Positions 8,341-17,386 are shown, numbered from the stretch's first letter. The stretch: DNA of 64,000 bases from Terriglobia bacterium (GCA_021324365.1 JAJPJE010000100.1:1-64000), one strand, 5' to 3'. A program made the numbers and translations. Notes: generated by a model not told the origin, from the sequence alone.

Positions 8341-9069
8341 TCAGGCGGGGCGTAACGCCGATACCTTCGTCTCCACGTATGGTATCGGGTCGTGTGCGCC
8401 AGCTGATTCGAAAGCACGCAGCCGCAGCACGCAACTGTCACAGACGCCACAGGCGCGGTCCTCGCGGCTGTAGCATGACCACGTTAAATCGAAGGGAGCG
8501 CCCAGTTCAAGGCCGAGCGTCACAATCTCCCATTTGCGCAGACCGATCAAGGGCGTAATCACTTCAATCGTTCCTTCCTTCGTCCCCGCCTTAATTGCTT
8601 CGTTGTACGCCCTGTAAAACGCAGGACGGCAATCCGGATATCCGGAGCTGTCCTGCTCAACCGCTCCAATCAGAATCTTCTCCGCCCCGAGCACCTCTGC
8701 CCAACTGACGGCCGCCGCGAGGAAATGCGCATTGCGAAACGGCACGTACGTGACCGGAATCTGTGCTTCGTGTCCGTTCGGGTCTATCCCGGCAAACTCC
8801 GGCGGCGCCTCCGGCACCGCAATCGCGTCATCAGTGAGAGCTGACCCGCCGATTGCCGCAAAAATCGGATTACGAACCACCAGTCGATCCCTCAAGCCAA
8901 GGCGGTCGCAGATGGCCTGAAACGAGCGCTGCTCCCGCCCCTCGGTGCGCTGGCCATAACTGATGTGTAGGGCCGCCGCGTCATAGTCACGGGCTGCAAT
9001 TGCTGCACAAACGCAGGAATCCATGCCTCCACTGAGGAGAACGACAGCGCGCTGGCGTTGGGCATTCAT
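8341..9069 (-). CDS. queC: 7-cyano-7-deazaguanine (preQ0) synthase QueC
   Basis: QueC converts 7-carboxy-7-deazaguanine to preQ0 with ATP and ammonia, in the queuosine tRNA-modification pathway. The 242-residue protein has the N-type ATP pyrophosphatase PP-loop SGGMDS at residues 13-18 and the C-terminal zinc-binding cysteines in [15 protein letters not shown]. It is divergent from queD-queE, which make its substrate. The gap on the 3' side to the TPR gene is only 65 bases, but no shared function is evident. Confidence 0.95.
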   Translation of the reverse strand: MNAQRQRAVVLLSGGMDSCVCAAIAARDYDAAALHISYGQRTEGREQRSFQAICDRLGLRDRLVVRNPIFAAIGGSALTDDAIAVPEAPPEFAGIDPNGHEAQIPVTYVPFRNAHFLAAAVSWAEVLGAEKILIGAVEQDSSGYPDCRPAFYRAYNEAIKAGTKEGTIEVITPLIGLRKWEIVTLGLELGAPFDLTWSCYSREDRACGVCDSCVLRLRAFESAGAHDPIPYVETKVSALRPA

Positions 9070-9203
9070 GATCGCTTATTGCTGCTTGGGATGACTTGGA
9101 AGGCCCGAAACGCTGCTTCGGGGCTGGCCAACAGACTATTTTAAGCCGCTCAGTCCGTGAATTGCGAATTCCACATGCCCCACACTATCCGATCAGGCAC
9201 TGC

Positions 9204-9233
9204 TTCAAGCTCTCGTTCAAGAGTTGCTACAAT
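9204..9233 (+). promoter_or_regulatory. Candidate promoter of queD-queE
   Basis: GTTGCTACAAT ends at 9233 (TACAAT at 9228-9233, with an extended -10 TGC just before it). A weak -35 TTCAAG lies at 9204-9209 with an 18-base spacer. It sits 30 bases before queD in the 194-base gap divergent from queC. No preQ1 riboswitch fold was recognised here. Confidence 0.4.
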
Positions 9234-9263
9234 AAAAACAGCGAATATCTCAGAAAGAAGCAA

Positions 9264-9641
9264 ATGTTTGAAGTCAGTGTAGAAGAAAGTTTTGCCGCCG
9301 GACACGCGCTGCGCGGGTATCGCGGGAAGTGTGAAAATCCGCATGGACACAATTACAAGGTCCGCATCACCCTGCATGGTGAGCAACTGGATAACATCGG
9401 CCTGCTGTTCGATTTCAAGGATCTGAAATCCGCCATGAACCAGGTAATCGACCGCCTCGATCACCAGTATCTGAACGATATCGAGCCATTCAAAGTCCTG
9501 AATCCTTCGGCCGAGAACATGGCGAAGTATTTCTACGACGAATGCAATACGTTCCTTCTCGGGAAGACAAACGGGCGGGTGCGCGTAAAGCTCGTGAAAA
9601 TCTGGGAAACGGACACGACCACCGCTACCTATTTTGAGTAG
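9264..9641 (+). CDS. queD: 6-carboxy-5,6,7,8-tetrahydropterin synthase QueD
   Basis: QueD turns dihydroneopterin triphosphate into 6-carboxytetrahydropterin, the second step to queuosine. The 125-residue protein has the zinc ligands H14, H27 and H29 (FAAGH, PHGHNY) and the catalytic C23 in GKCENPHGHNY. The ATG at 9264 was chosen over an earlier start at 9096, because homologues begin at MFEVSVEESFAAGH and a promoter lies between the two; AGAAAGAAG serves as ribosome binding site. queE begins 12 bases downstream, so the two are one transcription unit. Confidence 0.93.
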   Translation: MFEVSVEESFAAGHALRGYRGKCENPHGHNYKVRITLHGEQLDNIGLLFDFKDLKSAMNQVIDRLDHQYLNDIEPFKVLNPSAENMAKYFYDECNTFLLGKTNGRVRVKLVKIWETDTTTATYFE

Positions 9642-9653
9642 GCCCCTGCTCTC

Positions 9654-10337
9654 ATGCTGTCCATCATCGAAATCTACCGGTCCATTCAGGGCGAATCGTC
9701 GTTCTCGGGCATGCCCTGCACGTTCGTCCGTTTAGCCGGATGCAATCTGCGCTGCAGTTGGTGCGACAGTGAATACACGTTTTCTGGTGGCAAGAAAATG
9801 TCGCCTGAAGAAGTCGCGGCAGACGTACAACGGCTTTCCCCGCGCGGACTGGTGGAGATCACTGGCGGGGAGCCGCTGCTGCAAGAACGCGCTCTGCTGC
9901 CCCTTGTCGAGTACCTTCTCGCAAACGGATACCAGGTCCTTCTCGAAACCAGTGGCGAGCGTTCGCTCGATCTCGTCCCCAGGCGTGTCCATAAGATTGT
10001 CGACGTCAAGTGTCCACAATCGGGTGAAGGAGGAACGTTTCGACTCGAAAACCTGCATACCCTGACGGCTAACGACGAGATCAAATTTGTGATTGCCGGG
10101 CGCGAGGATTACGAATTCGCGCGGAGCTTCACCCGTAATCACCGGCTCGACGAGAAAGCTGGGTCCATCATCTTTTCGCCGGCCTTCCGGAAAGAGGCGA
10201 CCGGCAGCCGCGATGCTTCACACTGCCTCGTGGACCCCCGCGAACTGGCTGAGTGGATTGTTGCCGATGGCCTTAACGTCCGCCTTGGCTTACAGATACA
10301 TAAGTTCATCTGGGATCCAGCGACAAAAGGCGTTTAG
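9654..10337 (+). CDS. queE: 7-carboxy-7-deazaguanine synthase QueE
   Basis: QueE is a radical SAM enzyme that contracts the ring of 6-carboxytetrahydropterin to 7-carboxy-7-deazaguanine, the substrate of QueC. The 227-residue protein begins MLSIIEIYRSIQGESSFSGM. It has the CX3CX2C iron-sulfur cluster motif at C30, C34 and C37 (GCNLRCSWCDSEY), and the glycine-rich SAM motif EITGGEPLLQ. It is cotranscribed with queD and convergent with dinG, whose stop is only 4 bases away. Confidence 0.94.
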   Translation: MLSIIEIYRSIQGESSFSGMPCTFVRLAGCNLRCSWCDSEYTFSGGKKMSPEEVAADVQRLSPRGLVEITGGEPLLQERALLPLVEYLLANGYQVLLETSGERSLDLVPRRVHKIVDVKCPQSGEGGTFRLENLHTLTANDEIKFVIAGREDYEFARSFTRNHRLDEKAGSIIFSPAFRKEATGSRDASHCLVDPRELAEWIVADGLNVRLGLQIHKFIWDPATKGV

Positions 10338-10341
10338 CGAA

Positions 10342-12417
10342 TCAGAAGAATGCCTGCACATCCGAGAGCTTGGTCGTCCTGCGATAGGGCGGCAGGCTCG
10401 CCAGGAAAATCTTGCCGTACTGCTTTTTCAAGATGCGATTATCAAGCAAGGCTAACACTCCGCGATCGTTCAGCGAGCGAATCAGCCGGCCAAAACCTTG
10501 CTTTAGCGTGATGACCGCCGCTGGAACCTGGTAGTCGAAAAACGCGTTCCGGCCCTCGGCACTGATCGCCTGGATGCGGGCGGCAACCACCGGATCATTG
10601 GGCACCGCGAACGGCAGGCGATCGATAATGACGCAGCTCAACTGCTCGCCCTGAACGTCCACTCCCTGCCAAAAGGATGCTGTTGCGAACAGCACCGCAT
10701 TCGGTGTCATTCGAAACTCCTCCAGCAGAGCCGATTTCGGCGCGGTGCCCTGCAGTAACATCGGATATTGCAGTTCGCCCAATAAGCGATCGTGGACCTC
10801 TCGCATCAAGGCAAAGCTGGTGAAAAGGCAGAAGGCGCGCCCTTCACTGATCTCCAGCAGCTCTCGGATGCGGTTCGCAGCCTTTGCAGCAAATTGGGGT
10901 GCCGTCGGTTCTGGCAGTTCCGGGGGCACATATAGCAGCGCCTGATTTTCGTAGTCGAAGTGCGACGGCACGATCAATTCGCGCGTGCTATCCAGTCCCA
11001 GCCGACCGCGAATATATTCGAATCCGCCACCTACCGCGAGTGTCGCCGAGGTGAGGATCGCTGTGTCGAGTTTCGAAAACAACACCTGCTGCAGAATGGC
11101 GGAGACATCAATCGGCGTGGCCTGGAGGAAAACATGCTCGGCTCCGCGCAGGCGCTCGCGGTTCCGCTGCCGGCCACCCCGCCGCTCGATCCAGAACACC
11201 GTGTTGTGATCGTCGGATTCCATGAGGAACGAAAGCTGAACCCTCAGCTCGTGCGCACGCCGTTGCAGGTTGTTCACTTCTTCCGGCTTGGGACTGAGTG
11301 CATTCAGCTCCGAACCTACGCGCCCGATCGCATTCATCACGCCGTCATACTCGCTGCCGTGCTCTTCCAGGAATTCCTGCCGGCGCGCGAAGGGGAATCG
11401 CGACTCGCCTTCCGGCAGCAACGCAAAGAAGAACTGCGACCGCTCGCGAAGGCTCTTCAGCGCAGACGTGATCTGAGCTGACAACATTTTCTCGCGCTGG
11501 AACATTTGCTCGATGTCACGTGCCAGGTCCTCGATCTTCGCGGTGCTCACAGAAACGCCGAAGTAGCTGGAAGCCACTTCTTCCAATTCGTGGGCTTCGT
11601 CGAAGATGACTGCGGCGCAATCAGGAAGGATGCCAACATCCGGCGCATCTTCCGCCTGCTGTTTGATCGCAAGGTCAGCGAAAAATAAATGATGGTTGAC
11701 GATGATGATGTCGCTCTCGGTGGCGCGACGTCGCATCTCGGTTATGAAGCAGCGGTCGTATTGCGGACATTTCTGCCCTGTGCAGCTTTCGGCGCGAGCG
11801 TCCAGCTTCGACCACAGCTCGCTGGTTTCGGGCAGGACTTTGAGTTCGGCGCGATCCCCAGTCTGCGTCTCTTTTTCCCAATCCGCTATCGCCCGATACT
11901 GATTGATCTCATCGAGCCCATTGAGAACCGGCTGATCCGTGAGGTCATAAAGTTTCTTGCGGCAGAGATAGTTATTGCGGCCCTTCATGTAACAGACACG
12001 CAACGGGGCATCGATCCCAGATCTGCCAGAGGGAGATGAATCTGGGGCAGGATCCTTTGCCGCTTCAGGGGAGAACAGCCTTTGCAGGAACGGAATGTCT
12101 TTGTAGAAGAGCTGCTCCTGCAGATTCTTCGTGCCTGTCGAAATGATCACCCGTTTGCCACTGCGGATCACAGGCGCAAGGTATGCAAGCGTTTTCCCTG
12201 TACCGGTCCCGGCCTCCACGACCAAGTGCCGCTTGTCTTCCAGCGCGCCTTCAACGGCCTGCGCCATCTCCAGCTGTCCGCGCCTGAATTCGTACGACGG
12301 ATGCGCCTGAGCGAGAATGCCCCCAGGAGCGAAAAAGCGATGCAGAGTGAACGAGACGGCGGGTTGGGAAGTCGAGGGCAAGGGACCAGAACCGCTATCT
12401 ATAATAGCGTTACTCAC
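10342..12417 (-). CDS. dinG: ATP-dependent DNA helicase, DinG/XPD family
   Basis: This is a superfamily 2 iron-sulfur helicase of the DinG/Rad3 type, which unwinds 5'-tailed DNA, R-loops or D-loops in repair. The 691-residue protein has Walker A EAGTGTGKT (about 68-76), the cluster cysteines (C142 or C152, C212, C217, C223 in CTGQKCPQYDRC), the DEAH box at 273-276, and C-terminal motif VI (TLKQGFGRLIRS). Residues about 116-138 (a Ser/Pro/Asp-rich stretch) interrupt the usual link between motif Ia and the cluster domain and coincide with a palindrome at 12013-12055. No exonuclease domain is present. It is divergent from der. Confidence 0.9.
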   Translation of the reverse strand: MSNAIIDSGSGPLPSTSQPAVSFTLHRFFAPGGILAQAHPSYEFRRGQLEMAQAVEGALEDKRHLVVEAGTGTGKTLAYLAPVIRSGKRVIISTGTKNLQEQLFYKDIPFLQRLFSPEAAKDPAPDSSPSGRSGIDAPLRVCYMKGRNNYLCRKKLYDLTDQPVLNGLDEINQYRAIADWEKETQTGDRAELKVLPETSELWSKLDARAESCTGQKCPQYDRCFITEMRRRATESDIIIVNHHLFFADLAIKQQAEDAPDVGILPDCAAVIFDEAHELEEVASSYFGVSVSTAKIEDLARDIEQMFQREKMLSAQITSALKSLRERSQFFFALLPEGESRFPFARRQEFLEEHGSEYDGVMNAIGRVGSELNALSPKPEEVNNLQRRAHELRVQLSFLMESDDHNTVFWIERRGGRQRNRERLRGAEHVFLQATPIDVSAILQQVLFSKLDTAILTSATLAVGGGFEYIRGRLGLDSTRELIVPSHFDYENQALLYVPPELPEPTAPQFAAKAANRIRELLEISEGRAFCLFTSFALMREVHDRLLGELQYPMLLQGTAPKSALLEEFRMTPNAVLFATASFWQGVDVQGEQLSCVIIDRLPFAVPNDPVVAARIQAISAEGRNAFFDYQVPAAVITLKQGFGRLIRSLNDRGVLALLDNRILKKQYGKIFLASLPPYRRTTKLSDVQAFF
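12013..12055 (-). repeat. In-gene palindromic repeat inside dinG
   Basis: CCCAGAT (12016-12022) and ATCTGGG (12040-12046) form a 7-base perfect stem inside a wider GATCC...GGATC frame. It codes for an in-frame linker absent from the conserved helicase pattern. It resembles mutS2 copies A and B in size and in the CCCA/TGGG ends, but the similarity is weak. Confidence 0.5.
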
Positions 12418-12491
12418 TGCTCAGGTCGCCGAGGGCGCTGAGGATTCTCGGCTGCTCTGTTGCTCGGTTCTTTCTGCGGTGAAAAACTGTC

Positions 12492-14027
12492 GTGGCTGAA
12501 ACTGCAAATCCCGCGAAGCTTCCCACGCTCGTGATTGTCGGCCGTCCCAACGTTGGCAAATCCACGCTTTTCAATCGCCTGGTTGGAAGACGTCGCGCGA
12601 TTGTCGGGGACGAGCCGGGAATCACACGGGACCGCCTCTACGGGTTCGCGCATTGGCTCACCCGCAATTTCCGCGTCATTGATACTGGCGGCATCATTCC
12701 GAATGACAAAGAGTTGATCCCGTCCGAGATCTACCGGCAGGCTAAAGTGGGCCTGGAAGAAGCCGACGCAGTCGTTATGGTAGTCGATGGGCGAACCGAA
12801 CTCGCCGCTCCTGACATGGAACTGGCGCGCCTGCTTTTGCGAAGTGGCACGCCGCTGTTTCTCGCCGTCAATAAGATCGACACACCCAAGCTCGAAGCTG
12901 AGGCGGAGAACTTCAGGCGCCTCGGCATCAAGAACCTGTTCCCAATTTCCGCGGAACATGGGAACGGCGTCGCTGAACTCCTCGACGCCGCACTCGCGGT
13001 TATGCCGCAAGGAACAGACGCAACTCTCTCCGGCGCGGCAGGTCTGGGTGGCCCACCCTACTCTCCTCCCTTGGCGGAAGGCCGGGAATCCGATTATCGA
13101 GAGGAAGAGGAAGCGCAGGCACTTGAAAAAGAGTCCACCCGTGAAACCAAAATTGCAATCATCGGTCGTCCTAATGTCGGCAAGTCTACTCTGCTGAATG
13201 CGCTCACCGGCACTGCTCGCGCCATCGTTTCGCCCATCCCGGGCACGACGCGCGATGCCGTCGACGAAGTCGTCGAGCACCATGGCAAGACTTTTCGCTT
13301 CATCGATACTGCTGGTATCCGCCGCAAGGGCCGCACTGAACTGATGGCCGAAAAGCTGTCAGTCATAATGGCGCGCAAGCATCTGGAGGCAGCCGACGTC
13401 AGTCTGCTCGTCATCGACGCAACTGAAGGCGCCACCGCGCTCGATGCCAACATTGGTGGCTACGCACACGAGAGTGGCCGGTCCGTAATCATCGTCGTCA
13501 ACAAATGGGATTTGGTCGTCGAGCGCGCGAAGCAACTTAAATCCGAGGGCGCCAAGAAAGCGAAATCAGAGGTGCCGCGACGGGCAAAAGTCATGCTCGA
13601 TGAAGCCATGCGCCTTGCGGACCCGCAAGCCTACGAGCGCGAGATCCGCCGCAACGTGAAATTTCTGGACTACGCGCCGATGATCTTCGTTTCCGCCACG
13701 ACCGGGCGCAACATTGATAACCTATTTAGTGAAATCGAAATCGTAGCGTCCGAGCGGCGCAAGCGCATCTCTACCGGGGAGATGAATCGGTTTCTCGAAA
13801 CCATTGATTTCGAACGTGCCTCTGTTCCCTACAAAAGCCGCGTGAGAATCATGTACATGACTCAGGCTGCGGTAGCGCCGCCCACCTTCATCCTCTTCAC
13901 CGACCGGGACGTGAAACTGCATTTTTCTTACGAGCGCTTCATCGAAAACCAGATCCGCGCAGCATTTGGATTTGTGGGTACACCGATCTGGATCAAGACC
14001 CGGGCGCGCAACCCAAAACAAAGATAA
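12492..14027 (+). CDS. der: Ribosome-biogenesis GTPase Der (EngA)
   Basis: Der is a double GTPase needed for assembly of the 50S ribosomal subunit. Both G domains are complete: GRPNVGKSTLFNRLVG, DTGG and NKID in the first, GRPNVGKSTLLNALTG, DTAGI and NKWD in the second. A C-terminal KH-like domain follows (PTFILFTDRDVKLHFSYERF). The start is GTG at 12492. At 511 residues it is longer than the usual 440-490; the extra length is in the acidic linker between the G domains (about 180-215), where a GGGTGGCCCACCC palindrome occurs, and in an insertion in the second G domain. Confidence 0.95.
   Translation: MAETANPAKLPTLVIVGRPNVGKSTLFNRLVGRRRAIVGDEPGITRDRLYGFAHWLTRNFRVIDTGGIIPNDKELIPSEIYRQAKVGLEEADAVVMVVDGRTELAAPDMELARLLLRSGTPLFLAVNKIDTPKLEAEAENFRRLGIKNLFPISAEHGNGVAELLDAALAVMPQGTDATLSGAAGLGGPPYSPPLAEGRESDYREEEEAQALEKESTRETKIAIIGRPNVGKSTLLNALTGTARAIVSPIPGTTRDAVDEVVEHHGKTFRFIDTAGIRRKGRTELMAEKLSVIMARKHLEAADVSLLVIDATEGATALDANIGGYAHESGRSVIIVVNKWDLVVERAKQLKSEGAKKAKSEVPRRAKVMLDEAMRLADPQAYEREIRRNVKFLDYAPMIFVSATTGRNIDNLFSEIEIVASERRKRISTGEMNRFLETIDFERASVPYKSRVRIMYMTQAAVAPPTFILFTDRDVKLHFSYERFIENQIRAAFGFVGTPIWIKTRARNPKQR
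13041..13060 (-). repeat. GGGTGGCCCACCC palindrome inside the der linker
   Basis: Positions 13046-13058 read GGGTGGCCCACCC. On the minus strand this is GGGTGGGCCACCC, like the TGGGCCACC right end of the mutS2 copies. It may be a reverse-oriented remnant of the same in-gene repeat, placed in the variable Pro/Gly-rich linker of Der. Confidence 0.4.
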
Positions 14028-14084
14028 CCACCGAGCACATAAAGTATCAGCAAGGCTCTGTGTCCCTTTGTGCACTTCGTGGTT
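14026..14084. repeat. Imperfect inverted repeat between der and selD
   Basis: AACCACCGAGCACATAAAG (14026-14044) is mirrored by CTTTGTGCACTTCGTGGTT (14066-14084) with a few mismatches. It is a degenerate relative of the ACCACGGAGACAC motif at 208 and 42358, and lies just before the selD start. It could also serve as a weak terminator for der. Confidence 0.5.
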
Positions 14085-14095
14085 AGAATTGGATT

Positions 14096-15169
14096 ATGAC
14101 TGAGACAGCGGCCAAAATCCGGCTCACTGAACAGGTCAAAGCGGCGGGTTGAGCGAGCAAGCTGAGTCCGGCGGTGCTGGACACGGTGCTTGGGAAATTA
14201 GCCCGGCAACATGATCCGAACGTGCTAGTCGGCTTCGACAAAGCCGATGACGCTGGAGTGTATCGCATCAGCGCGGATCAGGCGCTCGTCCAGACCATCG
14301 ACTTCTTCACACCAATCGTCGACGATCCCTACACCTTCGGGCAGATCGCCGCCACCAACTCGCTCAGCGATATCTATGCGATGGGTGGGAGGCCGCTAAC
14401 AGCGCTCGCAATGGTCTGCTTCCCCGAGAAAGGTGACTTCGACATCCTCGAACAGATCCTTGCCGGTGGTCTTTCGAAAATGATGGAAGCCGGTTGCACT
14501 ATCGTCGGCGGCCACAGCGTCCGCGATCCGGAAATTAAGTTCGGCTACTCGGTTACGGGAATGATCAATCCTGATCGTGTCCTGACTAATAGTGGCGCGG
14601 TTCCCGGCGACCGACTCGTCTTGACCAAGGCGATTGGCACCGGCGTAATCTCAACCGCTATTAAGCAGGGCAAAGCCGAGGAAAAATGGATCGAAGCAGC
14701 GACGCGTTCGATGACGACTTTGAACAAGTTGGCCGCTGAAGTCGTGACGAGAGTTTCACCACAGACGAAGGCTCCTTTTCAAATCCACGGCATGACCGAC
14801 ATTACGGGTTTCGGCCTGATCGGCCATGCACGCGAGATGGCGCTCGGCTCCAATGTAAGCCTTCGGCTCAACGCATCACATATTCCGCTGCTCGAAGGCG
14901 CTCTGGAATGTGTTCGACAAAAATTCATTCCCGGTGGTCTGAAGGCCAATCGCGAGTTTGCCGAGTGCATGGTGTACTACGACGAAGCGGTTTCAGAAGA
15001 GTTGCGGACCATCCTCTACGATCCTCAAACGGCCGGTGGTCTGCTGATTTCCGTTGCTCTCGAAGATGCTGACGAGCTGCTGCGCGAATTGAACGAAGCG
15101 GCAGTTCCGGCGGTCAGTCTTGGGGAGGTGCTCTCATCGGACAAGCCCGCGATTGAGGTTGCCCCGTAG
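14096..15169 (+). CDS. selD: Selenide, water dikinase SelD, a selenocysteine protein read through UGA
   Basis: SelD makes selenophosphate from selenide and ATP for Sec-tRNA and selenouridine synthesis. The reading frame opens at ATG 14096 (MTETAAKIRLTEQVKAAG), meets TGA at codon 19 (14150-14152), and continues without a break as ASKLSPAVLD to the stop at 15169: 357 residues with Sec. Sec19 aligns with the catalytic cysteine of SelD (the AGCGCK motif; here AG-U-ASK), and K22 with the essential lysine. The ATP-binding core is present (VGFDKADDAGVY, MGGRPLTALAM, VGGHSVRDPEIKFG). A SECIS-like hairpin follows the UGA. A gene caller that stops at UGA would start at GTG 14174 and lose the active site. 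Confidence 0.92.
14153..14192 (+). promoter_or_regulatory. Putative bacterial SECIS hairpin in selD
   Basis: Directly after the UGA, GTCC (14166-14169) pairs with GGAC (14179-14182), and GC (14171-14172) with GC (14176-14177), around a GGT loop at 14173-14175. An outer stem CAAGC (14158-14162) pairs with GCTTG (14188-14192). The first loop G is 21 bases after the UGA, within the spacing known for bacterial SECIS elements, which need a small loop with G in its first positions. Confidence 0.65.
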
Positions 15170-15341
15170 CTGCTCACCTGCTGTGACAAACAAGCCGAGA
15201 CCCCGCCCGGAACTGTTGCGCAGCTACTTGCGGCAGCTCGCGAAAAATGTAGAGCCGAGGCCAACATGACTTTGCAAGCTAACCATCCTTCCATGTAGAC
15301 GAGCTTCTTCACAAGTAATAGAGGCTCCGCGTGGGTGCAGC

Positions 15342-16682
15342 ATGTGTGCGCTGCGAAGAAATAACCTTGTATATCGTTTCTTCACGACTGTAGTCATCTC
15401 TGCTGCCATAGTTGCGTTGTCAGACTGTGGTGGCGCAACGTCGAACTCCGGAACTTCGACTTCTACTCCCGCTCCATCTCCGCCAACATCGCCGCCGCCT
15501 ACGGCACCCTCGCCGACACCTATGCCGACGCCAATGCCCACGCCAGCCTCGCCAACGCCGATGCCGAGTCCGTCTCCGATGCCAACTCCGGCTCCTATGC
15601 CAGTCATTGGTAATGAATACCTCTACGCGGTTGCTCCAAGCAGCGGCAATCAGAGCACCTTTGCCGTCTACCAAATTGACCAGAACAGCGGACTGCTTAC
15701 ACAGCTCAGCACGGCAACCATCCCGGTACGCGCCGCGCAAAATATCGCCGTCGACGCTACGGGGCAGAATTTTTACGTTACAGGCTTCGAAGCGCCCGGT
15801 ACCAACATGGATCTGGTGAAGGTCGACCCAAATACACACAACATCACGCCAATGCCGGGACAGACCTTTCACACCCTCCCTGCATATCTGGGAGATGGCG
15901 ACTGCTGCCCGAACACTGTTGCCGTTGATACCACCGGCAAGTTCGCCTACGTCGGTGGACTCAATGACGGATCGATTCATGTGTATTCCGTCGACCAGAG
16001 CAGTGGCACCTGGACTGAGATTTCTCCGAGTAACTATCAACCGAGTTCCGGCGGTACATCGGTGTATGCGGTCGCTATCGACCCGAATAACAAGTTTTTG
16101 TACGAGTCACAACGTGACTCAAGTTTTGTCAATATTTGGATACGTGATCCGAATAGTGGAATGATCACTCCACAGGCCTCTTCGCCTTTTCAGACCGGTG
16201 CGTTGACCACCGATGTCTCAGTAAGCGCTGACGGCAAGTATCTCTTCGTGCCGCAGTACGAGGTCAGTCATGTAATGGCCTACAGCATAAGCTCTGGCGG
16301 CTCCCCCCTGCCGTTACCGTCATCACCGCTTGATGCCGGTAATGCTCCCGGCAGGGCGGTAATCGATCCCCAGGACCGCTTCGTCTTTGTGCTGAACACC
16401 GGCGCTTACAATGGCGGGCCTCCCAGCGTCCAGGCATTTAAGTTCGACACTGCTACGCGCCAGATCACCGCAGTCCCCAACAGCACGTTTACCGTGTACG
16501 CGGCTGGGCAGTTGGTAATCGACGCCACCGGCAAGTTTCTTTATGCTTTGGGAAATCAGCAGACCATGGGCTGGTCCATCGATCAAACCACCGGCGCGTT
16601 ATCGCCTCTGAGCGGCTCGCCCTTCAAGATAACGGGAACGGCTGGACTCGTAGTGCAGCAGTCGGCGGGAGGAACCCTGTAG
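15342..16682 (+). CDS. Secreted or lipid-anchored beta-propeller protein (lactonase-like)
   Basis: The 446-residue protein starts with a hydrophobic signal (FFTTVVISAAIVALSDCGG). The cysteine near residue 30 looks like a lipobox, although Asp at -1 is atypical. Residues about 33-87 are a low-complexity Pro/Thr/Ser linker with repeated PTPMP units (DNA 15463-15602). The rest has repeated blades of the type VDTTGKFAYVGGLNDGSIHV and IDATGKFLYALGNQ, as in YVTN/6-phosphogluconolactonase-type seven-bladed propellers. Probably an extracellular binding protein; the substrate is unknown. The gene ends one base before the convergent gene at 16683. Confidence 0.75.
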   Translation: MCALRRNNLVYRFFTTVVISAAIVALSDCGGATSNSGTSTSTPAPSPPTSPPPTAPSPTPMPTPMPTPASPTPMPSPSPMPTPAPMPVIGNEYLYAVAPSSGNQSTFAVYQIDQNSGLLTQLSTATIPVRAAQNIAVDATGQNFYVTGFEAPGTNMDLVKVDPNTHNITPMPGQTFHTLPAYLGDGDCCPNTVAVDTTGKFAYVGGLNDGSIHVYSVDQSSGTWTEISPSNYQPSSGGTSVYAVAIDPNNKFLYESQRDSSFVNIWIRDPNSGMITPQASSPFQTGALTTDVSVSADGKYLFVPQYEVSHVMAYSISSGGSPLPLPSSPLDAGNAPGRAVIDPQDRFVFVLNTGAYNGGPPSVQAFKFDTATRQITAVPNSTFTVYAAGQLVIDATGKFLYALGNQQTMGWSIDQTTGALSPLSGSPFKITGTAGLVVQQSAGGTL

Positions 16683-17264
16683 CTATTTTTGAGTAACCAC
16701 AAGTTGTCCGTCCACCACACGCACATCGCCGATGAAGTCAGGCAGCTTTAGTTTTTCCCGATTCTCTGGATCAGCAAGTTTTTTCTGCAGTGCACCATTC
16801 ACCAGAGCAACAGGAACAATGAAATCACCAACCTTGAACTCAGTCGGTTCAAAAGTTGCGTAGCCATTTTGAGAGCCCAGCCGTCCGGCAACCGTAACAT
16901 AAACATCCTTGCCATAGATTCGCGTCGGAAAAACGCCACGAACCTGGTCTCCTTCAAAACTCACTTCCGGAGCCGAAATCGGAACCTGCCCCAAGTCGGC
17001 GTTCGTCGGCGTCCCAGTGCGCAACGACTCCTTCAATGCGGCATTCACTTCATCGGAGGTTATCTGCACCTCCGCGCCGTGATCGCCGTTACTGCTGGCC
17101 TGCTCGAGTTGGTTGATCTTCGCTTGGAACTCGGCGGATTGTTGTTTCACGTTTTGAGGTGCGGTCTGCGGCTGCTCCGGCCGCGTCGGTCGCTTCAGTG
17201 CGAGTAGGATCACCAGCACTAGGGCCGCAAGCACAAACCACCGCGCAATTCGATAGATCTTCAT
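16683..17264 (-). CDS. Membrane-anchored hypothetical protein
   Basis: 193 residues. The N-terminus is a single membrane segment (IARWFVLAALVLVILLALKR) followed by a Pro/Gln-rich linker and a short helix. The rest is a soluble beta-rich domain with repeated ITSDEVNAAL and FPTRIYGKDVYVTVAGRLG elements, probably facing the periplasm. I do not recognise the family. The ATG at 17264 is the only good start. It is convergent with the propeller gene and divergent from the Cys-rich gene at 17387. Confidence 0.65.
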   Translation of the reverse strand: MKIYRIARWFVLAALVLVILLALKRPTRPEQPQTAPQNVKQQSAEFQAKINQLEQASSNGDHGAEVQITSDEVNAALKESLRTGTPTNADLGQVPISAPEVSFEGDQVRGVFPTRIYGKDVYVTVAGRLGSQNGYATFEPTEFKVGDFIVPVALVNGALQKKLADPENREKLKLPDFIGDVRVVDGQLVVTQK

Positions 17265-17386
17265 AAGCTCTCAGGATTTGCTGGCATTAGCATCGTCCGA
17301 GTGTCCCTGGGCGGAAAGATGACCGCAGTCATGCGACTTCTGGCCGCGACAGCGGCCCTGAGGGCAGCGGATGTAATAATTGTCAT

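Noticed and set aside
9070..9263. preQ1 riboswitch before queD-queE
   Set aside because: No conserved preQ1 fold or CCC-containing loop was found in the gap.
15463..15602. Short direct repeats that could be a CRISPR array
   Set aside because: They are in-frame PTPMP codon repeats in a proline-rich linker, with no spacers.
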